Positions 10,263-21,128 of a DNA stretch of 39,597 nt are shown here, in pieces (the stretch's first letter is position 1; each line of letters opens with the position of its first letter). The position numbers were made by a program, and so were the translations under genes. Origin of the DNA: Flavobacteriales bacterium CG_4_10_14_0_2_um_filter_35_18 (GTDB lineage Bacteria > Bacteroidota > Bacteroidia > Flavobacteriales > Flavobacteriaceae); assembly GCA_002793215.1 (NCBI GenBank), contig PFPU01000030.1, positions 1-39,597 of the forward strand, read 5' to 3'. Under the pieces are notes generated by a model. The model was not told where the DNA came from, made no database searches, and saw only the letters and a list, made by a program, of their open reading frames with translations.

Positions 10263-11877
10263 AAATTATGCCTTTTGGTTGCTTTTGGTTTGTACCCTAC
10301 TTTTTGTATCAAACCTCGATGTGATTTATATAAACATTATGGAAGCGCGCAATTTTATCAGTGCACGCGAAATGCTTAGCAACGGCAATTGGCTTCACAC
10401 CACTTTAAACCTTGAGCCGCGCTACGAAAAACCACCACTACCAACATGGCTCACGGCTTTATCAATGTACTTTTTTGGCACAACCAATCTTTATGGCTTG
10501 CGTTTACCCGCAATTATTTCGGCTATTATCATGATTTTCGCCAGTTTCAAATTGGTGAATGCCTTGGTTAAAGATGCTTTTCACGCCCTTGTTAGCAGCC
10601 TTATTTTAGCCACTTCGTTTTACATTATTTATTCCGGTCGCGAGGCACAATGGGATATTTTTGCGCATAGTTTTATGCTACTTTCTATTTTATATACTTA
10701 TAAAACACTCAAAAAGAACAAGCCACAATACCAAAACGCCCTCTTAGCAGGATTTTTTATGGGCTTATCGCTTTTAAGCAAAGGTCCTGTTTCGTTATAC
10801 GCCCTATTTTTACCTTTTATTTTTGCTTACGCACTAAGCTTTCATTTTAAAGGTTTTTTTAAACAACTCAGACCGGCTTTTTTCGCCCTTATTTTAGCGA
10901 TTATTATTGGCTCTTGGTGGGCAATTTATATTTATCTAACCGATGTTCAAGCCGTTAAAACCATTGCCACTAAAGAAACTGTGGCCTGGAGCAACCGCAA
11001 TGTTAGAGCCTGGTATTATTACTGGAGCTTTTTTACACAATCGGGCTTGTGGTCATTTTTTGCCCTTATCGGATTGGTGTATCCATTTATAAAAAGTCGT
11101 GTTATCAATTTAAGAGCCTACCGTTTTAGTATGATTTGGACTATGAGTGCCGTCATTTTATTGTCGCTAATCCCCGAAAAAAAATCGCGCTATTTGCTAC
11201 CCGTTTTAATTCCCTTAGCGCTTAACACCAGCTTTTATGTGCACTATTTGATTGTTAAAGCCAAGTCGCTACCAAAATTGGATAAGTTTATGGCCACATT
11301 TGGATTTGGATTATTAGCGCTAGTTTGCTTTGCGATTCCCCTAGTTGGATTTTTAAAATACCCTTTTCTGGTACAAAAATACCCTATAAATTATGGCTTT
11401 TTTAGCATCGTTTTAGTGGCGATAGGCATTTATATAATCAAAACCCTTTGGCAAACTGATTACAAACAAAGTTTTTATGCCAGTATTGCCTTGATGTGCA
11501 GCGTCATGATTTTAGGCTTACCACTTTTAAAAGGCTTTTACAACAATCCTAATTTTAAAAGCATCCATCAATTAAAACAATGGTCAGAGCTACAGGCGAT
11601 ACCCGTTTTTGTTAAAGGCTATATCGCTCCCGAATTGCTGTGGGAATATGGTGAGCCAATTGAAACCATTGAAGATATAAACGAAATTAATAGCTTAAGC
11701 AAATTTGGACTAATCACTCAAGATTCCTTGCCAAGTGCTTATAAAAATGCTTATCAAGTTATTTTAAATCAGCATTATGACTTGAATTATATGCGTAGTA
11801 ATTCCGGTAAAGAAAACAAGCGACTCAAAACCGAGTTTTATCTTTTAGAAAAAAAACAAGATACTGTGCGCTATTAA
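10255..11877 (+). CDS. ArnT/PMT-family glycosyltransferase (polytopic membrane protein)
   Basis: 540 aa; EARNFISAREMLSNGNWLHTTLNLEPRYEKPPLPTWLTALS (GT-C family motif); multiple TM helices; overlaps the folB stop by 8 nt. Confidence 0.85.
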   Translation: MPKNYAFWLLLVCTLLFVSNLDVIYINIMEARNFISAREMLSNGNWLHTTLNLEPRYEKPPLPTWLTALSMYFFGTTNLYGLRLPAIISAIIMIFASFKLVNALVKDAFHALVSSLILATSFYIIYSGREAQWDIFAHSFMLLSILYTYKTLKKNKPQYQNALLAGFFMGLSLLSKGPVSLYALFLPFIFAYALSFHFKGFFKQLRPAFFALILAIIIGSWWAIYIYLTDVQAVKTIATKETVAWSNRNVRAWYYYWSFFTQSGLWSFFALIGLVYPFIKSRVINLRAYRFSMIWTMSAVILLSLIPEKKSRYLLPVLIPLALNTSFYVHYLIVKAKSLPKLDKFMATFGFGLLALVCFAIPLVGFLKYPFLVQKYPINYGFFSIVLVAIGIYIIKTLWQTDYKQSFYASIALMCSVMILGLPLLKGFYNNPNFKSIHQLKQWSELQAIPVFVKGYIAPELLWEYGEPIETIEDINEINSLSKFGLITQDSLPSAYKNAYQVILNQHYDLNYMRSNSGKENKRLKTEFYLLEKKQDTVRY

Positions 11878-11899
11878 TTGCCCACCAAAAAAAATTAGT

Positions 11900-11907
11900 T
11901 AAATTTG
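11900..11907 (+). promoter_or_regulatory. Bacteroidetes-type -7 element (TAAATTTG) for tRNA-Cys
   Basis: Exact TAnnTTTG match about 15 nt upstream of the tRNA 5' end. Confidence 0.55.
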
Positions 11908-11921
11908 CGCTTTCAAAATAA

Positions 11922-11992
11922 GGCGTCGTGGCCGAGTGGCTAGGCAGAGCTCTGCAAAAGCTCGTACAGCGGTTCGAATCCGCTCGTCGCCT
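11922..11992 (+). tRNA. tRNA-Cys (anticodon GCA)
   Basis: Cloverleaf readable by eye: anticodon stem GAGCT/AGCTC with loop CTGCAAA; T-arm AGCGG-TTCGAAT-CCGCT; discriminator U73; CCA not encoded; one U-U mismatch in the acceptor stem. Confidence 0.93.
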
Positions 11993-11999
11993 CATCAAT

Positions 12000-12040
12000 A
12001 AAAAACACTATTTGTTAAATGTTTGCAAATAGTGTTTTTT
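12000..12040 (+). terminator. Rho-independent terminator after tRNA-Cys
   Basis: Perfect inverted repeat AAAAAACACTATTTG ... CAAATAGTGTTTTTT with an A-run/T-run flank. Confidence 0.85.
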
Positions 12041-12065
12041 GTTTCTATAAAGACACTAAAAAAAC

Positions 12066-12073
12066 TATATTTG
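12066..12073 (+). promoter_or_regulatory. Bacteroidetes-type -7 element (TATATTTG) for the MBL-fold gene
   Basis: Exact TAnnTTTG match 20 nt upstream of the ATG at 12093. Confidence 0.5.
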
Positions 12074-12092
12074 TGTTTCTTTTTATTTTAAT

Positions 12093-12956
12093 ATGCAAAT
12101 TTATCCTATAGAAACAGGTAATTTCAAACTCGATGGGGGCGCTATGTTTGGCGTTGTTCCTAAATCAATATGGCAAAAAACTAATCCTGCCGACAGCAAC
12201 AATTTGATTGATATGGCGTTGCGTTGTTTGCTAATTGAAGATGGCAATCGTTTAATTTTAATTGATACCGGAACTGGCAACAAGCAACCCGATAAGTTTT
12301 TTAGCTATTATTTTATGTTTGGCGATTTTACTTTAGACCGTTCGCTAGCAAAATACGGCTTTCATCGCGATGACCTTACCGATGTGTTTTTAACCCATTT
12401 GCATTTTGACCATTGTGGCGGTAGCATTCAATGGAATAAAGCCCATACCGATTATGAACCCGCCTTTAAAAATGCCAAGTTTTGGAGCAACAAAGCACAC
12501 TGGAAATGGGCAACAGAACCCAATCCGCGCGAAAAAGCCTCCTTTTTAAAAGAAAATATTCACCCCATGCAAACGAGCGGGCAGTTAAATTTTTTAGACC
12601 TCCCCACAAGTGGAAATTTTTCTAAAAATACACCCTTGGGTTTTGACGTTTTTTTTGCCGATGGGCACACCGATAAACAGATGATTCCACATATCAAATA
12701 CCGCGATAAAACCATTGTTTATGTTGCTGATTTGCTGCCAACTGTTGGCCATATTCCCTTACCTTATGTGATGGGCTATGACACGCGACCGTTGTTAACT
12801 ATGGACGAAAAAGCTACCTTTTTAAACACGGCCGCCGACAATAATTATTACCTCTTTTTAGAACACGATGCCGCAAACCAACTTTGCACAGTTCAACATA
12901 CCGATAAAGGCGTTCGCCTTAAAGATACGTTCACTTTTAACGAAATTTTTAATTAA
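12093..12956 (+). CDS. MBL-fold metallo-hydrolase
   Basis: 287 aa; THLHFDHCGG motif, LIDTGTG, FADGHTDKQMIPHI, YVADLLPT. Confidence 0.9.
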   Translation: MQIYPIETGNFKLDGGAMFGVVPKSIWQKTNPADSNNLIDMALRCLLIEDGNRLILIDTGTGNKQPDKFFSYYFMFGDFTLDRSLAKYGFHRDDLTDVFLTHLHFDHCGGSIQWNKAHTDYEPAFKNAKFWSNKAHWKWATEPNPREKASFLKENIHPMQTSGQLNFLDLPTSGNFSKNTPLGFDVFFADGHTDKQMIPHIKYRDKTIVYVADLLPTVGHIPLPYVMGYDTRPLLTMDEKATFLNTAADNNYYLFLEHDAANQLCTVQHTDKGVRLKDTFTFNEIFN

Positions 12957-12965
12957 TCTAATCCT

Positions 12966-14603
12966 ATGAATTTTTACAAATCAATACTTGTACTGTCAAT
13001 TGCCATTGCAATGACCGCTTGTAGTTCGGTTTCAAAAACACCCGTGCCACAAGCCTTAAACAACACCGTTAGTTTAGCGGCTAAAAACCTACCATTAACC
13101 GAAGACCAACAAAAAAATTGGGCACACGCCGATTTAATGACCGATACCATTCCCGGGCTGAGTCTTGATAAAGCTTACCAATTTTTAGCCGATAAAAAAG
13201 GCGTTATCGTCATTGTTGGTGTGGTTGATTCGGGCGATGATATTGAACACGAAGATTTGCAAGCAAACGTTTGGACCAATCCAAAAGAAATTGCCGGTAA
13301 TGGCTTAGACGATGATAAGAATGGTTTTGTTGATGACATTCACGGTTGGAATTTTTTAGGAAAAACCCTTCACGAAAATATCGAACTAACCCGTCTGCTC
13401 AAAAAATTTAAACCGCGTTTTGATGGCAAAGCCGAAGCAGATATCGCCCAAGCAGATAAAAAAGATTTTGCCCAATATCAAGAAATGATAAAGGTTTTTG
13501 ACGCCAAAGTAAACGGACTAACCCCTCAAAAAACCTATATTGATAGGTTGGTAAACAATTATAATAGTCTTAAAAAAGCGTTGAATAAAGAAGACCTAAC
13601 CGCCGAAGATTTAGAGGCTTTTAATCCTAGTGACGAGGAACTTATTAAAGCCAAAAATCTAATTTTAAACGGTATTTTTAAAAGAGGTGCTGATATAAAA
13701 GGCTTAATGGGTTATAAAAATTACCTTGACGGACAGTTAAATTACTACTATAATTTAGATTTTAACGGTCGCTTGCAAGGCGATAATTACGAGGTAAACG
13801 AACCTAAAATTTATGGCGATGCCAACGTAATTGGCGATAAAAGTATTGAACAACATTCCACACACGTTTCGGGTATTATCGCAGCTATTCGAAATAACAA
13901 CATAGGAATAAATGGCGTTGCTCATAATGTAAAAATTATGGCTGTTAGAACTGTTCCCGAAGGCGATGAATATGATAAAGATGTGGCAAATGGCATTCGT
14001 TATGCCGTTGATAATGGCGCAAAAGTGATTAATATGAGTTTTGGCAAAGGCTATTCACCACAAAGCCAGTGGGTTTTTGATGCCATTAAATATGCTGCCA
14101 GCAAAGACGTGCTTTTAGTTCACGCCGCTGGTAATGATGGTGAAAACAATGATAAAGTGGGTAATTTTCCAAATGACGCTCCCGATTGGATTACCGAAAT
14201 TGCCGACAATATGATAACCGTAGGCGCTTTGAGTCCTAGTTTTGACGAAAATCTGCCCGCAAGTTTTTCAAATTACGGCAAACTTAATGTCGATGTTTTT
14301 GCACCGGGTGTTCAAATCTATTCTACCATCCCAAATAATAGCTATGAATATTTTGACGGAACCTCTATGGCTTCGCCCGAAGTTGCTGGTGTTGCCGCTT
14401 TAATTCGCTCTTATTACCCAAAATTATCTGCATCGCAAGTAAAACATATCTTAATGAATTCTGGCATTAAAATAGAACAAGATGTATTATTGCCAGGTAC
14501 TAAAGATAAAAAAGTGCCTTTTGCCAGTTTATCGGTTTCCGGACGCATTGTGAATGCCTATAATGCTTTGCGTATGGCAGACCAAATGGTTAACGGCAAA
14601 TAA
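12966..14603 (+). CDS. Subtilisin-like S8 family serine peptidase, predicted lipoprotein
   Basis: 545 aa; lipobox-like MTAC; catalytic motifs VVDSGDDIEHEDL (Asp), HSTHVSGII (His), GTSMASPEVAG (Ser). Confidence 0.93.
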   Translation: MNFYKSILVLSIAIAMTACSSVSKTPVPQALNNTVSLAAKNLPLTEDQQKNWAHADLMTDTIPGLSLDKAYQFLADKKGVIVIVGVVDSGDDIEHEDLQANVWTNPKEIAGNGLDDDKNGFVDDIHGWNFLGKTLHENIELTRLLKKFKPRFDGKAEADIAQADKKDFAQYQEMIKVFDAKVNGLTPQKTYIDRLVNNYNSLKKALNKEDLTAEDLEAFNPSDEELIKAKNLILNGIFKRGADIKGLMGYKNYLDGQLNYYYNLDFNGRLQGDNYEVNEPKIYGDANVIGDKSIEQHSTHVSGIIAAIRNNNIGINGVAHNVKIMAVRTVPEGDEYDKDVANGIRYAVDNGAKVINMSFGKGYSPQSQWVFDAIKYAASKDVLLVHAAGNDGENNDKVGNFPNDAPDWITEIADNMITVGALSPSFDENLPASFSNYGKLNVDVFAPGVQIYSTIPNNSYEYFDGTSMASPEVAGVAALIRSYYPKLSASQVKHILMNSGIKIEQDVLLPGTKDKKVPFASLSVSGRIVNAYNALRMADQMVNGK

Positions 14604-14682
14604 AAAGTTTTATAATTGCCAACTATAAAAGGGTAACTATTTTATATTTACCCTTTCTTTTTATAACTAAAAATAAAATCAC

Positions 14683-16518
14683 ATGAAGAAACATTTGGCT
14701 TTAATAGGCTTGTTAAGCGTCCTCACATTTGCGCAATCTCAAAATAGCGCCTATTGGCAACAGCACGTAAATTACGTTATGGATATTGATATGAACGTAG
14801 AAAATTATCAATATGATGGAACCCAAACCTTGGTTTATACCAATAATGCTCCCGAGGTGTTAGACAAAGTATTTTACCATTTATATCCAAATGCTTTTCA
14901 ACCAGGATCCGAAATGGATATTAGGCTACAAAACATTGTTGATCCTGATTCGCGGATGGTTACAAATTTGGGTACAAAAGAAAATCCGGTTTACCAAAGT
15001 CGCATCTCAAAATTGCAACCCAATGAAATTGGCTTTCTAAAAGTTATCAGCCTTTTTCAAGATGGAAAAGCGGTTGATTTTGTGGTAACCGGCACTGTTT
15101 TAAAAGTGATCTTAAACACCCCCATTCAGCCCAATAGTCAAACCACTTTAACCATGGTTTTTAAAGGACAAGTGCCCATTCAAATCCGCCGTTCGGGTCG
15201 CAATAATGCCGATGGCGTAGCCCTATCTATGAGCCAATGGTATCCAAAATTAGCAGAATACGATTTTGAAGGCTGGCACGCCGACCCTTATATTGCTCGA
15301 GAATTTCACGGTGTTTGGGGTGATTTTGATGTTACTCTTCACCTCGATAAAAACTACACGGTTGGCGGCACAGGCTATTTACAAAATCCGCAAGAAGTAG
15401 GGCATGGTTATCAAGACCCATCGCAAAAGCTAAAAAAACAAAAAGGAAACAAACTGACTTGGCATTTTATTGCGCCAAATGTTCACGACTTTACTTGGGC
15501 AGCCGACCCAAACTACATTCACGATACCAAACAAGTGCCCAATGGTGCTACTTTGCATTTTCTTTATAAAAACGATCCAAAAATTAGCGCCAATTGGAAA
15601 GCCATGCAAGACGATGCCGTTAAAACAATGACCTATTATAATAACACCATAGGACCTTATCCTTATAATCAATATTCTATTATACAAGGTGGTGATGGAG
15701 GTATGGAATACGCCATGTGTACCTTGATTACCGGTGGTGATGATTTTAGGGATATCGCAGGAACCATGCGCCATGAAATGGCTCACTCTTGGTTTCAATT
15801 TGCCTTGGCTACAAACGAAAGTGAACACCCATGGATGGATGAGGGTTTTACCTCATTCATTTCTACTATGGCTGGAAATGCAATGAGCGCAACACCCGTA
15901 GAAAATCCGTTTGCAAGAACTTATAATAGCTATTATTATCTTGTAAAATCAGGAAAACAAGAGCCCCTGAGCACCCATGGCGACCGCTATAACACCAATA
16001 TGGCTTACAGTATTGCCAGTTATGTTAGTGGCGAAATTTTCTTAACGCAATTAGGGGCTATTATTGGTTGGGATAATTTAATGCTCACGCTAAAAAATTA
16101 TTACGCTAACTGGAAAATGAAACATCCCACACCCAATAGCATCATTCGCGAAGCCGAAAAAACTTCGGGTTTGCAATTGGGCTGGTATTTAAATGAGTGG
16201 GTAAATACTACACACACGATAGATTACGCTATAAAATCAGTAGATGATAAGCTAGTAACTCTAGAACGAATCGGCACAATGCCTATGCCGCTTGATTTGC
16301 ATATCACTTACGTGGATGGCAGCACCGAAGATTTTAACATTCCGCTTCGCATGCAATATGGGCACAAACCTACATCCGCCAAAATTTTATCCGATTGGGC
16401 TTGGGTTTATCCTACTTATTCTTTTCAAGCTTCTAAAACCATTAAAAAAGTTGAGCTAGATCCCATCAAATTAATGGCTGACGTAAATCGTGAAAACAAT
16501 GTTTTGGAAAAGGAATAG
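14683..16518 (+). CDS. M1 family metallopeptidase
   Basis: 611 aa; signal peptide; GGMEYAM; zinc motif HEMAHSWFQFALATNESEHPWMDEGF. Confidence 0.93.
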   Translation: MKKHLALIGLLSVLTFAQSQNSAYWQQHVNYVMDIDMNVENYQYDGTQTLVYTNNAPEVLDKVFYHLYPNAFQPGSEMDIRLQNIVDPDSRMVTNLGTKENPVYQSRISKLQPNEIGFLKVISLFQDGKAVDFVVTGTVLKVILNTPIQPNSQTTLTMVFKGQVPIQIRRSGRNNADGVALSMSQWYPKLAEYDFEGWHADPYIAREFHGVWGDFDVTLHLDKNYTVGGTGYLQNPQEVGHGYQDPSQKLKKQKGNKLTWHFIAPNVHDFTWAADPNYIHDTKQVPNGATLHFLYKNDPKISANWKAMQDDAVKTMTYYNNTIGPYPYNQYSIIQGGDGGMEYAMCTLITGGDDFRDIAGTMRHEMAHSWFQFALATNESEHPWMDEGFTSFISTMAGNAMSATPVENPFARTYNSYYYLVKSGKQEPLSTHGDRYNTNMAYSIASYVSGEIFLTQLGAIIGWDNLMLTLKNYYANWKMKHPTPNSIIREAEKTSGLQLGWYLNEWVNTTHTIDYAIKSVDDKLVTLERIGTMPMPLDLHITYVDGSTEDFNIPLRMQYGHKPTSAKILSDWAWVYPTYSFQASKTIKKVELDPIKLMADVNRENNVLEKE

Positions 16519-16545
16519 CCTTTAATTTTTAGTTTCAATTTAAAA

Positions 16546-16584
16546 AAAAGCAGCCCGATATTTTTTAAATATCGGGCTGCTTTT
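16546..16584. terminator. Bidirectional terminator between the M1 peptidase gene and nqrF (convergent)
   Basis: AAAAGCAGCCCGATAT-tttttaa-ATATCGGGCTGCTTTT perfect inverted repeat with A/T flanks. Confidence 0.88.
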
Positions 16585-16604
16585 ATAAGGTTTAAAGGTG
16601 CAAT

Positions 16605-17897
16605 TTAACCTCCAAAGTCATCAAAACGGATATTTTCTTTTGGCACGCCAAAGTCGTCACACATTTTAACTACCGCTTGGCTCATTAATGGAGGTCCGCA
16701 AAAATAGAATTCAATATCTTCGGGAGCATCGTGTTTTGAAAGGTAATTGTCTATTACCACTTGATGTATAAATCCTGTAAAGCCCTCCCCATTAAGGTCG
16801 TTAACGTCTTTTTTAACTACCCAGTTATCTTCGGGCGCTGGATCGGATAAGGCTATAAAATACTTAAAGTTAGGGAAATTTCTTTCTAAATGTTTAAAGT
16901 GATCAACATAAAACAACTCGCGTTTAGAACGGCCACCATACCAAAAAGTTACCGTTCTGCCAGTTTTTAAAGTTTGGAATAAGTGGTATAAGTGAGAACG
17001 CATAGGTGCCATACCTGCACCACCACCAATATAAAGCATTTCAGAACTAGAATCGTTTATAAAGAATTCACCATAAGGGCCAGAAACCGTTACTTTATCG
17101 CCGGCTTTTCTAGAGAAAATATAAGACGATGCCACACCAGGATTTACCTTAGCCCAACCGCCAATTTCTCTGTCAAAAGGAGGTGTTGCAATACGCACGT
17201 TTAACATCACACGCTTTCCTTCGGCTGGATAAGAAGCCATAGAATAAGCTCTGGTCACTTCATTGGTGTTTTTCATTATCAATGGCCACAGCTTGAATTT
17301 ATCCCACTCTAATTTAAATTTTTCCGGGTTGTTAGGATGCTCAACTGGATGTGCGGTAATATCAATATCTGAAAAGTTAATTTCGCAATTCGGTATTTCA
17401 ATTTGAATGTAACCGCCCGCTTTATAATTCATAATTTCGGGTAATTCAATTACAAATTCTTTAATAAATGAGGCCACATTGTAATTAGAAACCACGGTAG
17501 CTTCCCATTTTTTAATGCCAAAAACTGCTTCTGACACCTCAATTTCCATATCTTCTTTAACCTTAACTTGGCAACCCAAACGCCAGCCATCAGCGGCCTG
17601 TTTACGAGTAAAATTGGGTGTTTCGGTAGGCAGCATTTCACCACCACCCGAAAGCACTTTACACTTGCATTGCAGGCAAGTGCCTCCACCACCACAAGCC
17701 GAAGGTAAATAAATTTTTGCCTCTCCCAAGGTGCTTAATAAAGAAGCGCCTTTAGGGACTTCTATATTTTTTTCGCCATTAATTTTTATATGAACGTTGC
17801 CACTGGGCAACAATTTAGCCTTTGCTACTAATAGTATGATTACTAAAAGTATGGTAAGAATTAAAGTGGCAACGATACTTGCTGTAATTAGTCCCAT
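16605..17897 (-). CDS. nqrF: Na+-translocating NADH:quinone reductase subunit F
   Basis: 430 aa; 2Fe-2S motif [28 protein letters not shown] site; [16 protein letters not shown] site; terminal FDDFGG. Confidence 0.97.
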   Translation of the reverse strand: MGLITASIVATLILTILLVIILLVAKAKLLPSGNVHIKINGEKNIEVPKGASLLSTLGEAKIYLPSACGGGGTCLQCKCKVLSGGGEMLPTETPNFTRKQAADGWRLGCQVKVKEDMEIEVSEAVFGIKKWEATVVSNYNVASFIKEFVIELPEIMNYKAGGYIQIEIPNCEINFSDIDITAHPVEHPNNPEKFKLEWDKFKLWPLIMKNTNEVTRAYSMASYPAEGKRVMLNVRIATPPFDREIGGWAKVNPGVASSYIFSRKAGDKVTVSGPYGEFFINDSSSEMLYIGGGAGMAPMRSHLYHLFQTLKTGRTVTFWYGGRSKRELFYVDHFKHLERNFPNFKYFIALSDPAPEDNWVVKKDVNDLNGEGFTGFIHQVVIDNYLSKHDAPEDIEFYFCGPPLMSQAVVKMCDDFGVPKENIRFDDFGG

Positions 17898-17921
17898 TAT
17901 TTGTTTGCTTAATAAATTTGA

Positions 17922-18536
17922 TTAAAGTTTGATTCCCATAAAGCTCATAAATGCAATGGCCATTAATCCGGTTAGAATAAAGGTGATGCCTAAGCCTCTT
18001 AGTGGAGCGGGAATATTTGAATATGATATTTTTTCTCTAATAGATGCTAATGCTAATATGGCTAAAGCCCAACCAACACCTGAGCCTAATCCAAAAACGA
18101 TAGATTCGGTAATGGTTGAAAAATCCTTTTGTTGCATAAATAAAGCGCCTCCTAATATGGCACAGTTTACGGCAATTAAGGGGAGGTAAATACCTAAAGA
18201 ACTGTATAGTGAAGGTGAAAAACGCTCAACCACCATCTCAACTAATTGTGTCATACCGGCGATAACCGCAATAAACATGATATAACTTAAAAAACTCAAG
18301 TCAATATCTTTATAAGAAGCATCCAACCATTTTAGTGCTCCCGAGCGCAAAATATAAACATCTAATAAATAGTTAATTGGGACTGTAATTGCCAAAACAA
18401 AAATGACTGCCGCGCCTAGTCCTATCGCGGTTTTAACCGATTTTGATACGGCTAAGAAAGAGCACATCCCTAAGAAATAGGCAAAAATCATATTGTCTAT
18501 AAAGATGCTTTTAATAAAAATATTTGCTAATTCCAT
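17922..18536 (-). CDS. nqrE: Na+-translocating NADH:quinone reductase subunit E
   Basis: 204 aa; NqrE/RnfA-type membrane protein ([29 protein letters not shown]); operon position. Confidence 0.96.
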   Translation of the reverse strand: MELANIFIKSIFIDNMIFAYFLGMCSFLAVSKSVKTAIGLGAAVIFVLAITVPINYLLDVYILRSGALKWLDASYKDIDLSFLSYIMFIAVIAGMTQLVEMVVERFSPSLYSSLGIYLPLIAVNCAILGGALFMQQKDFSTITESIVFGLGSGVGWALAILALASIREKISYSNIPAPLRGLGITFILTGLMAIAFMSFMGIKL

Positions 18537-18552
18537 AACACTTTGGATTCTA

Positions 18553-19221
18553 TTATTTTTCTATTAATTTACTATTGATTGAGCGTTGCACCCAAATAAA
18601 GACACCTACAACAATTAAGGCCATTGGCGCTAATAGCATAAAACCATTATTTTCATAGCCAATGGTGTAAAGACCGGTAGATTCGGAAATGGTTTTTGCT
18701 TTATGTCCTAATATTTCAAAGCCCATTAACTTGCCAGAGCCTAAAAGTTCTCTAATAACTGATACCACAATAAGGATAAATCCATAGCCAGCGCCGTTGC
18801 CAATACCATCTAAAAATGAAGGCCAAGGTTTATTAGCTAAGGCAAAAGCCTCAATTCTTCCCATTACGATACAGTTGGTAATAATCAAGCCTACAAATAC
18901 CGAAAGTTGTTTGCTAATATCATAGGAATAAGCTTTTAAAGTTAAATCGACTAAAATTACCAAAGCAGCTACAATAACTAATTGAACAATAATACGTATT
19001 CTGTTTGGGATAAAATTGCGAATCAGTGATATAATAAGGTTGCTAAACGCCACAACCACCGTAACGCCAATGGCCATTACAATGGCTGGTTTTACTTGAA
19101 CGGTTACTGCTAAAGCGGAACAAATTCCTAAAACCTGAACCGTAATTGGGTTATTATCATTTAAGGGGTCTTTTAAAAGTTTTATATTACTTTTAGAAAA
19201 CATAGATTCTTTTTCTGCCAT
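18553..19221 (-). CDS. nqrD: Na+-translocating NADH:quinone reductase subunit D
   Basis: 222 aa; [29 protein letters not shown]; operon position. Confidence 0.96.
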   Translation of the reverse strand: MAEKESMFSKSNIKLLKDPLNDNNPITVQVLGICSALAVTVQVKPAIVMAIGVTVVVAFSNLIISLIRNFIPNRIRIIVQLVIVAALVILVDLTLKAYSYDISKQLSVFVGLIITNCIVMGRIEAFALANKPWPSFLDGIGNGAGYGFILIVVSVIRELLGSGKLMGFEILGHKAKTISESTGLYTIGYENNGFMLLAPMALIVVGVFIWVQRSINSKLIEK

Positions 19222-19239
19222 AACTTAAAATTTAAAGCA

Positions 19240-19953
19240 TTAATTTTTTTGGAAATAAATTAAATAATGAGATAAACGCTCAGCAATCATTGCATTTACA
19301 CCATCGGAAGTTTTTGTGCCCCCAGAAATGGCATCCACACCGTGGTTATCGTCGCTACGTGCGCCACCTTTTACGGTTTTAACCGAAACAAAATTGTCTT
19401 CGTTAAAGCCTGCAATGGTATCTTTCAAAATTGTCTTTCCGTGAAATTGTGCTTGAAACCATTTTTCGGTGATTTGAGCACCCAAACCCGGGGTTTCGCC
19501 TTTGTGATCAAAAGTGGTTCCTTCAACGGTATTTTTATCACTATCTAAAGCAATGTATCCCCAAATGGCATCCCATAAACCAGCACCGTAAAGTGGCACT
19601 ACATAGAATTTTTTTCCATCTTTCTCGGCGATATAAAGCGGATATAATTGTTTTGATGGGTCTTTTTTAGTTTCTTTATGCAAATCTACGTCAAAAGCTT
19701 TAACAGATTCGTTTATAGAACCATCTGCGTTAAGCGTTAAGGATTGTTTGATATAATCTTTAAACACTTTAGCAGCTTGATCTCTTTCAATATCAACACC
19801 AATAGATGATAAAATGTTTTGCATTTTTTCATTAGTTTGATTAGTTTCAAACCTAATTTTGGTAAATTGGCTTACAAAAGCCAAAACCAATGCCACCAAA
19901 ATAACCAATATTGAAGAAAATATAAGGGTATAAGTGTTACTATTTCTGTCCAT
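19240..19953 (-). CDS. nqrC: Na+-translocating NADH:quinone reductase subunit C
   Basis: 237 aa; GLWDAIWGYIALD; covalent-FMN motif SGGTKTS. Confidence 0.95.
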   Translation of the reverse strand: MDRNSNTYTLIFSSILVILVALVLAFVSQFTKIRFETNQTNEKMQNILSSIGVDIERDQAAKVFKDYIKQSLTLNADGSINESVKAFDVDLHKETKKDPSKQLYPLYIAEKDGKKFYVVPLYGAGLWDAIWGYIALDSDKNTVEGTTFDHKGETPGLGAQITEKWFQAQFHGKTILKDTIAGFNEDNFVSVKTVKGGARSDDNHGVDAISGGTKTSDGVNAMIAERLSHYLIYFQKN

Positions 19954-19955
19954 AA

Positions 19956-21113
19956 TTAAGCGACTTTAACTAATTTTTTTAAACGATTTTTTCGGCGTTT
20001 AATATTTCCTTGAATTACAAAATAATCGATGGTTGGGGCAAAGACATTCATCAACAAAATAGCCAACATCACGCCTTCGGGGTAGGCACTATTAAATACA
20101 CGAATCATAATAGCAAATATTCCAATAAAGAATCCGTAAATCCATTTACCGGTGGTAGTTTGTGCCGAACTCACTGGATCAGTAGCCATAAATACCACGC
20201 CAAAAGCAAATCCGCCAACCAACATTTGTTGCCACCAAGGGAATGCCATAATTGGATTTACCGCAAAGGTGTTAAAAATTAGTCCCATAACCGATGCGCC
20301 CAAAACTGCACTTAACATAATGCGCCAACTAGCAACGCCGGTATAAAGCAAAAGGGCAGCCCCAATTAAAATCATTAAAACTGAGGTTTCGCCAATAGAA
20401 CCGGGTATGTAACCCATAAACATGTCCATCACACTATGTGAAGTTATTTCGTGTCCTGATGCTAAATGTCCTAAGATGGTTTCGCCCGAAATGGCGTCGA
20501 CTTTAGCGGCATCGGCAACCCAAACTTGGTCACCCGACATATAAGGAGCATAAGAAAAGAAGGCAAACGCGCGCGCCAATAAGGCGGGATTAAGCACATT
20601 CATTCCGGTACCTCCAAAAACTTCTTTGCCTAAAATTACGGCAAAAGCCACAGAAAGCGCCAACATCCATAAAGGCAATTCTACTGGCATTATAAGTGGA
20701 ATTAACATACCGGTTACCAAATAGCCTTCATTAACTTCGTGACCGCGTTTAATGGCAAATAGAAATTCAATTCCTAAACCTACGGCATAAGAAACAATTA
20801 CCATTGGCAATACTTTGGTAGCGCCATATCCCAGCAAATGCAAAAACGACAAATCGCCACCTATTTGTGAAAAATGTTGGTAACCAACATTCCACATGCC
20901 AAAGAATAAGGCTGGTAGTAAAGCTAAAATAACGGTATACATTACCCGTTTTAAATCAACGCCATCTCTAATGTGCGCACCTGTTTTTGTTGTGTGATTA
21001 GGCACAAACAAAAAAGAGTCAATTGCAAAAAAGGCTGGAGCAAATTTTTCAAATTTGCCACCTCTTTCGAAGTTAGGCTTTATATTATCTAATTTTTTTC
21101 TTAAAAATTTCAT
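19956..21113 (-). CDS. nqrB: Na+-translocating NADH:quinone reductase subunit B
   Basis: 385 aa; HIRDGVDLKRVM, GETSVLMILIGA flavinylation region, FGVVFMATDPVSSAQT. Confidence 0.96.
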   Translation of the reverse strand: MKFLRKKLDNIKPNFERGGKFEKFAPAFFAIDSFLFVPNHTTKTGAHIRDGVDLKRVMYTVILALLPALFFGMWNVGYQHFSQIGGDLSFLHLLGYGATKVLPMVIVSYAVGLGIEFLFAIKRGHEVNEGYLVTGMLIPLIMPVELPLWMLALSVAFAVILGKEVFGGTGMNVLNPALLARAFAFFSYAPYMSGDQVWVADAAKVDAISGETILGHLASGHEITSHSVMDMFMGYIPGSIGETSVLMILIGAALLLYTGVASWRIMLSAVLGASVMGLIFNTFAVNPIMAFPWWQQMLVGGFAFGVVFMATDPVSSAQTTTGKWIYGFFIGIFAIMIRVFNSAYPEGVMLAILLMNVFAPTIDYFVIQGNIKRRKNRLKKLVKVA

Positions 21114-21128
21114 AGAATATCTTAATTA

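Noticed and set aside
15430-15828. 132-aa minus-strand ORF antisense to the M1 peptidase
   Set aside because: Covers the conserved zinc-binding region of the M1 gene in reverse; no coherent protein family pattern.
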